DNA from: Liolophura sinensis
Taxonomy: Eukaryota > Mollusca > Polyplacophora > Chitonida > Chitonidae
Length of the DNA: 64,000 nt
Direction: 5' to 3'
Assembly: GCF_032854445.1 (NCBI RefSeq)
Contig: NC_088300.1
Location: 868,001 to 932,000 of the forward strand
Program-made: the position numbers and the translations under genes
The notes under the pieces: generated by a model
What the model saw: only the letters and a program-made list of their open reading frames with translations
Database searches by the model: none
What the model was told of the DNA's origin: nothing
Shown: piece after piece, positions 58,101 to 64,000 of the stretch
Numbering within the stretch: the first letter of the stretch is position 1
Layout: each line of letters starts with the position of its first letter

Positions 58101-61100
58101 ATACATGTACAGTAGGTTGATCACACAGGGGCACATACATGTACAGTAGGCTGATCACACAGGGGCACATACATGTACAGTAGGTTGATCACACAGGGGC
58201 ACATACATGTACAGTAGGTTGATCACACAGGGGCACATACATGTACAGTAGATTGATCACACAAGGGCACATACATGTACATGTAGGTTGATCACACAGG
58301 GGGCACATACATGTACAGTAGATTGATCACACAGGGGCACATACATGTACAGTAGGTTGATCACACAGGGGCACATAGATGTACAGTAGGTTGATCACAC
58401 AGGGGCACATACATGTACAGTAGGTTGATCACACAGGGGCACATACATGTACAGTAGGTTGATCACACAGGGGCACATACATGTACAGTAGGTTGATCAC
58501 AACAGGGGCACATAACATGTACAGTAGGTTGATCACACAGGGGCACATACATGTACAGTAGGTTGATCACACAGGGGCACATACATGTACAGTAGGTTGA
58601 TCACACAGGGGCACATACATGTACAGTAGGCTGATCACACAGGGGCACATACATGTACAGTAGGTTGATCACACAGGGGCACATACATGTACAGTAGGTT
58701 GATCAGACAAGGGCACATACATGTACAGTAGGTTGATCAGACAAGGGCACATACATGTACAGTAGGTTGATCACACAGGGGCACATAACATGTACAGTAG
58801 GCTTATCACACAGGGGCACATACATGTACAGTAGGTTGATCACACAGGGGCACATACATGTACAGTAGGTTGATCACACAGGGGCACATACATGTACAGT
58901 AGGTTGATCACACAGGGGCACATACATGTACAGTAGGTTGATCACACAGGGGCACATACATGTACAGTAGGTTGATCACACAGGGGCACATACATGTACA
59001 GTAGGTTGATCAGACAAGGGCACATACATGTACAGTAGGTTGATCACACAGGGGCACATACATGTACAGTAGGTTGATCACACAAGGGCACATACATGTA
59101 CAGTAGGCTGATCACACAGGGGCACATACATGTACAGTAGGTTGATCACACAGGGGCACATACATGTACAGTAGGTTGATCACACAAGGGCACATACATG
59201 TACAGTAGGTTGATCACACAGGGGCACATACATGTACAGTAGGTTGATCACACAGGGGCACATACATGTACAGTAGGTTGATCACACAGGGGCACATACA
59301 TGTACAGTAGGTTGATCAGACAGGGGCACATACATGTACAGTAGGCTGATCACACAGGGGCATATACAGTAGGTTGATGCTTTAATAGTTGCACCCTGAA
59401 CATTCTCCACCCACCTAAATAATAAGGCCCACGCTAACCATACCAGATGGAATCCTCCTGTTCAATAATTACTGTAAGAAATAATGAGTGTTCAAACGTT
59501 CAGCTCACACTTAAGGAGAGATATAGGGAATTGTTAACATTAAAATACAAAATGCCCCCTGATAATGTATTTAGACTGATCAAAAGGTAGAGAGGAACAA
59601 TACATTTTGACAACTTATCTGCACTATGCTTAAAGGCTTATTATGACGGACCACTGACAACTCACCACTGAAGCAGAACTGTAGAACCTGGGTACACCAC
59701 TGATCCAGAATTTCTGAAACATAGTTACAGCTTTATTACAATCAGTCTGATGCTGACATTTTGTAACCAGGTATCATTTATTACTTTGATCGGTGTCTTA
59801 ATTTTCCCTTCAGGGCAGAATCTCCATTGGGTAATTCTATTCTGCATGATGTTATCATTCACTGGTGAAGAAACAGCCAATCTTCACCGCCTGGCCCAGG
59901 TCAGTGAGCCTTGGCTAAAAAAACAAAACTGTTATTTGGACTGATTCCCTGAGTGGTTCAATACAGAGCTCAGGAATAAATCAATTATACCATGGCAACA
60001 GCCTATTTTGATCACTCACTACTATTACAAGGCATGCAACGGAGGCTGCTTTTCAACACCTGCATAATTTTATTGAGAAAGGAGGGCTATTTTGTTCATC
60101 ATTTTTTATGAAAATAAAATGGAAACAGGAAACTTGGGCCTCACATATATAAATTGGAGGCATGCAAAAAAGTTATATGTAGGTTTGTACTGCCACTTAT
60201 CAGTGAACAATCGATGCATTAGGTGTGCTGTGATCTTGTTTATCATGGTTTACATACTTCAATTGCTTCGCTTGTTTGCTAAAATAAGGGTGGGGACAGA
60301 TTTAACATCATATTTTAACATTACTTCCGTCATTTTCACTATTGTATCTCCTCACAGCAGATTGGTCCCGACGCTGCCACATTTACACAGCAGATCAGTC
60401 CCAATGCTGACATATATACACAGCGGATCAGTCCCAATGCTGACACATTTACATAGCAGATCAGTCCCAATGCTGACATATTTACACAGCAGACCAGTCC
60501 CAATGCTGACATATTTACACAGCACATCAGTCCCAATGCTGACATATTTACACAGCAGATCAGTACCAATGCTGACATATTTACACAGCAGATCAGTCCT
60601 AATGCTAACACATTTACACAGCAGATCAGTCCCAACGCTGACACATTTACACAGCAGATCAGTCCCAACGCTGACACATTTACACAGCAGATCAGTCCCA
60701 ATGCTGACACATTTACACAGCAGATCAGTCCCAATGCAAACACATTTACACAGCAGCATCACACTATCCGTTCAATCTTGAAGGTCAGTTGTTATTTGTT
60801 AGGGAGTGCATTAACTGTCATTCAAGCAATGTAGTTGTGAAAGTAACCCAGAGTTGTTAGGAATCAGGTGCTGTCATGTGGTATAGCAATGTCTGTTCAC
60901 TGAATGATAAGCTATACACAAAATTTTAACATATGAGAAGTGGGTGAATGACAAACGTGGCAAGCCCCAGATTCCTGGCCAAAGTCATAGAAATGGTAGA
61001 AATGGTAGACAGGCATGTAACATTGGCGCTGAACGTTAACTGGCACTACATATCCATGTAACATTGGTCCTGAACATTAACTGGCACTACAAATCCAAGT

Positions 61101-62368
61101 GCGTCAGGTGCAATTGATGACCCATGACTTCACCATGTTCGCATGAGGTCTCCCAGGGCTCTGGCAATTGCCTATCACTTCTTACAATTAAAAATTCCAC
61201 CAATTTAGCATCTTTCCATAAGGCGCTAAAGGGCTCCCTATTCCTGAGCCCATCAGTCAATACATATGTCTTTGGTGATCATTTCAAGACCTCTCATCAA
61301 CTGCTCTTTCTTTCAGGCAATTCTTTCACTATAATGCACTCAAATAAATGTAGCATTCACTCCATGCACATGTTGTTACCCATATCATTTTGTGAAACTG
61401 GGAATAGCTTCTGATGTAAACCTTAAACTTTTGTACAGTTTTTCTAATTTTTGCGCCATCAGATTAGGCGGTTACTTATATCACTACACCACTCGAGTTG
61501 ATGTGCTTGAGCATGATTTTCAGACGCGCACGCCTTTAAGACAAATGAACATGGTAAGGGTTGAACGTGCATGTCCGTGTGTCACAGCTTTTGTCACGCG
61601 AGCCACATCTGAAAGGGGTCTACTCCATATTTGGCCAGCCTCATTCAGCAAAGCATGAAGCTACAGGAACTACAGACGGTCTAACTGAAGTGCATTGTTG
61701 CACTCAGAGTAAAGTGCATTGTTGCACTAAGAGTAAAGCGCATTGTTGCACTCAGAGTAAAGTGCATTGTTGCACTCAGAGTAAAGTGCATTGTTGCACT
61801 CAGAGTAAAGTGCATTGTTGCACTCAGGATTTACTTCATATATCTTTTATAAGCACACATACAATTGTGACTTGATAAAGGAAAGAACAAATGAGATTTG
61901 GACCATCCTGATACAGACTGGAAGGAGTTTAACGAGTTCACCATTGACGTAAGTAGTGACACTGAAGGTTACACGTAAATGTAACCCCAAATTGTACAAC
62001 ATTCCAACATGGAACATTTCTCTCCGAGTCTAACTGCTAATTTTTGATTGTTTTATCACCATAAATCAGGTTTATACACATAGCTTTTCTCCCCATAAGT
62101 TCGTAATCTTGGTAACTACATTGCCTGAAGGGGAGCTGTCCCATGAACCGCCCACATGCACTCGAGGCCAGTGCTAGTAGTGTACATCACTACGCTTACT
62201 ACAGCTGGTTTTGGCTTGACCTTGCACCTTCATTTCTAATGCTAACAACAGCACCTTTCGTTTTAATGACGTGTCTGTATTTGTCTAGATTCTTCCGTGT
62301 CAGAGTCGTCATGGAGACTCAGTGTTCACCTGTTTCAGTGTCACTCGCAGCAAGAATTTCGATGCCAT
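43156..62368 (-). CDS. ALDH6A1: ALDH6A1, mitochondrial methylmalonate-semialdehyde dehydrogenase (two frameshifts)
   Basis: The enzyme converts methylmalonate and malonate semialdehydes to propionyl- and acetyl-CoA in the mitochondrial matrix (valine and pyrimidine catabolism), using NAD and CoA. Exons in transcript order: 62330-62368, 59666-59713, 57564-57638, 56854-57016, 55872-55950, 55302-55457, 50950-51097, 50203-50267, 48255-48311, 47523-47582, 45840-45969, 45035-45216, 44210-44488, 43156-43257. Without one extra base in each of exons 4 and 6, they total 1581 nt (526 residues; human 535). The start [13 protein letters not shown] is basic and amphipathic, and RFYSSAS follows, as expected for a presequence. 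Family hallmarks: [28 protein letters not shown], the catalytic Cys309 in [21 protein letters not shown], and the conserved [20 protein letters not shown]. Stop is TAA at 43156-43158. The frameshifts look more like sequencing errors or an allele than decay, because everything else, including all splice sites, is intact. Confidence 0.95.
43425..44175. repeat. 26-bp tandem array, about 28 units
   Basis: The unit is atttccacagccatatcgtg followed by gcgact. The array ends about 35 bp from the ALDH6A1 exon 13 donor in intron 13. Its right-most and left-most units are degenerate. The first unit follows ggtttaacgtcacattggca, which resembles the 3' part of a dispersed repeat, so the array may have grown from one. 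It is open in three plus frames because many units lack stops. Confidence 0.93.
44706..44964 (-). mobile_element. Second full-length SINE copy, 9-bp target-site duplication
   Basis: Read on the minus strand, this is the same family as the element at 14.0 kb: agtggttagctgcc head, gagctcaagtccagctcatg, tttcctcccaccataatgct core, and an (aaat)n tail. tctaaggtt flanks it at 44697-44705 and 44965-44973. It sits in ALDH6A1 intron 12. Confidence 0.85.
45840..45969 (-). CDS. ALDH6A1: ALDH6A1 exon 11: catalytic cysteine
   Basis: The exon encodes [20 protein letters not shown] then [20 protein letters not shown]. The Cys in GQRCMA is the nucleophile that forms the thioacyl intermediate in this family; it is about residue 309 when the two upstream frameshifts are ignored. 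The frame is intact and the splice sites are standard. Presence of an unaltered active site argues against old pseudogenisation. Confidence 0.93.
46041..46230 (-). mobile_element. Degraded SINE copy
   Basis: The minus strand carries the SINE core and tail (gtgaaatattcttgagtatg, then accaatcagataaataaata), with a decayed head. It lies in ALDH6A1 intron 10, close to the 40-bp array at 46.4 kb. Confidence 0.65.
46400..46880. repeat. 40-bp tandem array, 12 units
   Basis: The unit is aaacacaacgctcatttcca followed by ggatacaaatcaccactgac, with ccagg/ctagg variants. Located in ALDH6A1 intron 10. Confidence 0.95.
48450..49130. repeat. 34-bp tandem array, about 20 units
   Basis: The unit is ccttagatcatattcattac followed by caccccccaatact, with C-run length and tca/tcg variants. 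It lies in ALDH6A1 intron 8, next to the 40-bp array and separated from it by degenerate units and a mollusc-type repeat at 49179-49250. Confidence 0.92.
49179..49250 (+). mobile_element. Fragment of a mollusc-type dispersed repeat
   Basis: The words gagtgagtgcttggggttta, acatggtg, and tttttcagtcatatgacgac occur in the order I remember from a repeat common in bivalve and gastropod genomes. It lies between two minisatellites in ALDH6A1 intron 8. Assignment is from memory and should be compared with a repeat library. Confidence 0.5.
49250..50200. repeat. 40-bp array resembling the ALDH6A1 exon 8 donor, about 22 units
   Basis: The plus unit is cattccctcatactcactgc followed by cacccaccaatgttaccccc. 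On the minus strand each unit contains GGCAgtgagtatgaggga, close to the real exon 8 junction GGCAgtaagtaccaggga at 50203. The array begins a few bases into intron 8. It is open in several frames on both strands, giving false frames of up to 341 codons. Confidence 0.93.
51370..52690. repeat. 110-bp tandem array, 12 units
   Basis: The unit begins tctggggttgttgttacaca and includes ctcctacacctggctgatca and catgtcctgtatacaagacg. Units are nearly identical; period 110 is seen from repeated start words. It gives a ladder of 100-codon frames that are not genes. Located in ALDH6A1 intron 6, about 270 bp upstream of exon 7. Confidence 0.96.
52700..54660 (-). other. Middle of ALDH6A1 intron 6
   Basis: This stretch lies between the 110-bp and 86-bp arrays. 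It contains two box-B-like words (ggttcaaatcc) at about 54248 and 54345, suggesting old tRNA-derived SINE debris, but no full element can be outlined. The open frame at 52969-53241 has no recognisable domain. Confidence 0.5.
54665..55282. repeat. 86-bp tandem array with dimer structure, about 7 units
   Basis: The unit starts catgtaattctagttaaatc. Alternate units carry gaagcc and gacgcc at the same position, so the true period is a 172-bp dimer. The last unit ends about 20 bp from the ALDH6A1 exon 6 donor. Confidence 0.94.
55302..55457 (-). CDS. ALDH6A1: ALDH6A1 exon 6 with +1 frameshift before the PFNFP motif
   Basis: Exon 6 encodes [20 protein letters not shown], then [15 protein letters not shown], and should continue [16 protein letters not shown], which includes the conserved catalytic Asn of PFNFP. 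The exon is 156 nt instead of 155. The plus-strand word caccacac at about 55346-55353 has one extra C (at 55348/55349) relative to the expected cacacac, which shifts the frame just before the motif. The reading returns to the family sequence immediately if that base is ignored. Donor (gtaagc) and acceptor (acag) are good. Confidence 0.85.
56265..56400 (-). mobile_element. Highly degraded SINE copy
   Basis: A minus-strand tail (aaataaataaatg) follows a diverged version of the SINE 3' region (gagtatgacttagagcagaa). It lies in ALDH6A1 intron 4. Only the 3' part is recognisable. Confidence 0.4.
56470..56785. repeat. About 38-bp array, 8 units
   Basis: The unit is ctgatagaaaatgtggttac plus tgtgactaagtgaccctga with internal deletions. 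It lies in ALDH6A1 intron 4, about 70 bp downstream of the exon 4 donor. Confidence 0.88.
56854..57016 (-). CDS. ALDH6A1: ALDH6A1 exon 4 with +1 frameshift in a C6/G6 run
   Basis: Exon 4 should encode 54 residues from [17 protein letters not shown] to [10 protein letters not shown]. It is 163 nt, one more than 162. The run of six C on the plus strand (56958-56963) should be five: with six, the minus-strand frame breaks after EEMEG and meets TGA within nine codons. With five, it continues as [16 protein letters not shown], matching the family. Acceptor (cag) and donor (gttag) are intact. A homopolymer-length error or a null allele are the two explanations. Confidence 0.85.
57700..59375. repeat. 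34-bp tandem array, about 49 units
   Basis: The unit is acatacatgtacagtaggtt followed by gatcacacaggggc. It fills ALDH6A1 intron 2 and starts about 60 bp upstream of the exon 3 acceptor. It is very homogeneous; many of the differences are single-base insertions (cataacatg, gggggc, cacaacag), besides a few substitutions (ggctgat, cagacaag). Confidence 0.96.
60355..60760. repeat. 33-bp tandem array, 12 units
   Basis: The unit is cagcagatcagtcccaatgc followed by tgacatatttaca. A period divisible by three keeps frames open on both strands (up to 229 codons), which is an artefact. Located in ALDH6A1 intron 1. Confidence 0.94.
61688..61832. repeat. 24-bp tandem array, 6 units
   Basis: The unit is gtgcattgttgcactcagag followed by taaa. 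It contains an internal near-palindrome (tgcattgttgca). Located in ALDH6A1 intron 1. Confidence 0.9.
62330..62368 (-). CDS. ALDH6A1: ALDH6A1 exon 1: start codon and mitochondrial presequence
   Basis: This 39-nt exon encodes [13 protein letters not shown] and ends in CAG before gtgaac, phase 0. It joins in frame to exon 2 (59666-59713, [16 protein letters not shown]) across a 2.6 kb intron. The joined N terminus has Lys/Arg spaced among hydrophobic residues and no acidic residue in the first 29 positions, which is typical of a matrix-targeting peptide. Other minus-strand ATGs nearby are in the wrong phase, hit stops, or have poor donors. Exon 1 choice is therefore good but inferred without transcript data. 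Confidence 0.75.
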
Positions 62369-62687
62369 CCTGCGCTTCCCAGTAGACAATCTGAACTGTG
62401 CGCAAGCCGTGAACATCAAACGTGCCAGTTCCTACAAACCTGGACAAAATTCAACACTGGCCCATCAATGAAAACGGACTCCACAGTTTCCATTTAAATC
62501 TAAAGGTTACACTCTGTATTTAGTTTTGCGTTTGATAGTTTCTAATATGTTGAAAACTTCCAGCTTCTAAAATAGTCTGTGTGCTATTATTTGTGAGAAT
62601 GAAAAGATATCACCTTGTTTTAAAAGATATTGACCCAGGTAGCTTAATATGGAATTTTGTAACGACCCCTTAACTTCGGCTTTCAAG
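62369..62687. promoter_or_regulatory. Divergent promoter between ALDH6A1 and the candidate LIN52 exon
   Basis: The interval of 319 bp separates the ALDH6A1 ATG (minus) from a plus-strand ATG at 62688 with a donor behind it. I see no TATA box. Its size is close to the WDHD1/SOCS divergent promoter in this window. Whether it is bidirectional depends on the plus-strand exon being real. Confidence 0.4.
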
Positions 62688-62712
62688 ATGGTGTCCCCGA
62701 GTGGAAGTGCGG
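62688..62712 (+). CDS. LIN52: Candidate LIN52 first coding exon (partial gene)
   Basis: The plus strand reads CAAGATGG followed by codons for MVSPSGSA and one base, then a gtaatt donor at 62713. Human LIN52, a subunit of the DREAM/MuvB cell-cycle complex, contains an N-terminal MASPTDGTD and is transcribed divergently from ALDH6A1 (both from memory). The eight residues are too few to prove homology. The head-to-head position and splice phase (a G that would begin Asp or Glu) fit. I did not find a second exon before the window ends. It could equally be a chance ATG. Confidence 0.35.
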
Positions 62713-63754
62713 GTAATTTGTTTGTGGTGTAGACATGTTCCTGGAAGACGTTAACTGTAATTGTGTATATGATAGCAGATATATTTTACGTACGTGTTGT
62801 AATTTACGTGCACTGTTGAAATTGGTCCATATAGAATGCAGTTTTTGCGTTCAACTGACACTAATCATCAAGCTGAATTAGATATCAGTAATATCACACA
62901 AATTCCATGCAAGTGAAATTATTATTTTAAAAATGAAATGTCATAATTTTTTTCCACTGATAAAAGTGTTATTTCACATATAAGATACCAGTTTTGTTAT
63001 TACATTTTCATATTTCACATATCAAACACCTTTATAGACACCTTTCGATGTCAAAATCAAAACATTTTGTGTCCTGATGTTCCAATCCAAGCTCACAGAG
63101 ATGACATCATGTGAAACCAATTTGAGTCAACTATTAATATTCCCAACAAAACACTACATCATACAAGATGTCATGTTCGGCGTCATGATCAATATATACA
63201 AGTCTATGAAGGCCTGCAACTATAAACATTACATAAGATATTTAATTACACAAAATCATGATGTCAAAAATATAAATAAGAAATAGAATATTGCATGATG
63301 AATGTTGAACATCATAAATATTGAGCGAGAGGTAATGATAACCCGTGAGATGCTTTGTGTTGACTGTGTTGTCATTTCCAACACTTACTGACAATATATT
63401 TATGGTATTCAACGTTCTCTATGCAATATCCTGTATTCATATGTCCCATGTGGTTAGTAGTGAACATGCAACGCTGGTTTGAGTGATGAAACAGAGAGAG
63501 TTACAGCGCAAAACCATATCCAATGCATCAAAGTCTCTGGAAGATATTTTTTGCAATATTTTGAATAAATCAGCACCATCATCCACAACTATAACTATGA
63601 TGAGTTCCGTGGAAAACCTCATATTTTCAAGTTATCTCCTTCTTTGCACATGTGTTTTATACCACAGAACTGGTCTATACATCCATCGCAGAACAGTTCA
63701 TTTTTAATTTTCAGAGTTACATGTGTATTTTTGCAACTGACTGTGGTTAGATGT
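62713..63754 (+). other. Right-edge sequence after the candidate LIN52 exon
   Basis: AT-rich sequence with no array and no recognised exon. If the LIN52 exon is real this is its first intron. I searched for a Leu/Ser-rich segment like the expected second exon and did not find one. Confidence 0.5.
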
Positions 63755-64000
63755 CTTACAGTGCAATCCAGCTGGTGTATTGTGTGTAGACAAGTTACCT
63801 CAGGTGCTCCAATCCAGCTGGTGTATTGTGTGTAGTCTAACGAGCTCAGTGCTCCAATCCAGTTGGTGTATTGTGTGTAGATATCCAAGCTCAGGTGCTC
63901 CAATCCAGCTGGTGTATTGTGTGTAGTCTAACGAGCTCAGGTGCTCCAATCCAGCTGGTGTATTGTGTGTAGTCTAACGAGCTCAGGTGCTCCAATCCAG
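63755..64000. repeat. 46-bp array running off the right edge
   Basis: The unit is ctccaatccagctggtgtat followed by tgtgtgtagtctaacgagct and caggtg. About five copies are visible and the array is cut by the window end. Confidence 0.93.

Noticed and set aside
60092-60781. 229-codon plus-strand frame ending in [11 protein letters not shown] repeats
   Set aside because: Its second half is the 33-bp array and its first half has no recognisable domain. It lies inside ALDH6A1 intron 1.
61470-61500. Minus-strand ATG giving [13 protein letters not shown] as ALDH6A1 exon 1
   Set aside because: It would join exon 2 out of phase and is not presequence-like. The ATG at 62368 fits better in phase and composition.
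1-64000. CRISPR arrays
   Set aside because: Many regular repeats are present, but units are contiguous with no unique spacers, and the genome is eukaryotic.

Overview
This is a 64 kb piece of an intron-rich animal nuclear genome. All 33 inferred introns follow GT-AG. The tRNA-headed SINEs with (AAAT)n tails, a repeat resembling a familiar molluscan element at 49.18-49.25 kb, abundant acatgtac words and lophotrochozoan-like gene content suggest a mollusc, most probably a bivalve. The species cannot be named from the sequence.

Layout. (1) 0.7-31.4 kb, minus strand: the first 20 coding exons (748 codons, frame intact) of WDHD1/AND-1/Ctf4, the replisome scaffold; its C-terminal part lies beyond the left edge. 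(2) 31.4-31.8 kb: a 426 bp divergent promoter. (3) 31.8-36.6 kb, plus strand: a SOCS4/SOCS5-type gene of 515 codons, made of a 10-nt first coding exon and one large exon. (4) 36.6-43.2 kb: tail-to-tail intergenic space with two minisatellites. (5) 43.2-62.4 kb, minus strand: all 14 exons of ALDH6A1 (mitochondrial methylmalonate-semialdehyde dehydrogenase), with single-base insertions in exons 4 and 6. (6) 62.4-62.7 kb: a second divergent promoter, followed on the plus strand by a candidate first exon resembling LIN52.

Roughly 30% of the window (about 20 kb) is tandem repeat: 27 arrays with units of 16-110 bp, nearly all in introns. Several contain copies of the adjacent exon edge. A 44-bp array repeats the WDHD1 exon 9 acceptor about 26 times. 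An 83-bp array repeats part of WDHD1 exon 8 with its acceptor. A 22-bp array repeats the exon 17 acceptor. A 40-bp array repeats a sequence like the ALDH6A1 exon 8 donor. The largest array (38 bp x about 96) sits inside an element bounded by inverted repeats of about 80 bp in WDHD1 intron 2. The same intron carries a decayed hAT-like, TTF-zinc-finger/ZNF862-like gene.

The genes do not form an operon or one pathway. The main organisational point is conserved gene order. WDHD1/SOCS4 and ALDH6A1/LIN52 are also head-to-head pairs in human, both on chromosome 14 (from memory), and here they lie side by side. Nothing in the window is a clear new defence or biosynthetic system; the most unusual biology is the recurrent birth of minisatellites at splice junctions.
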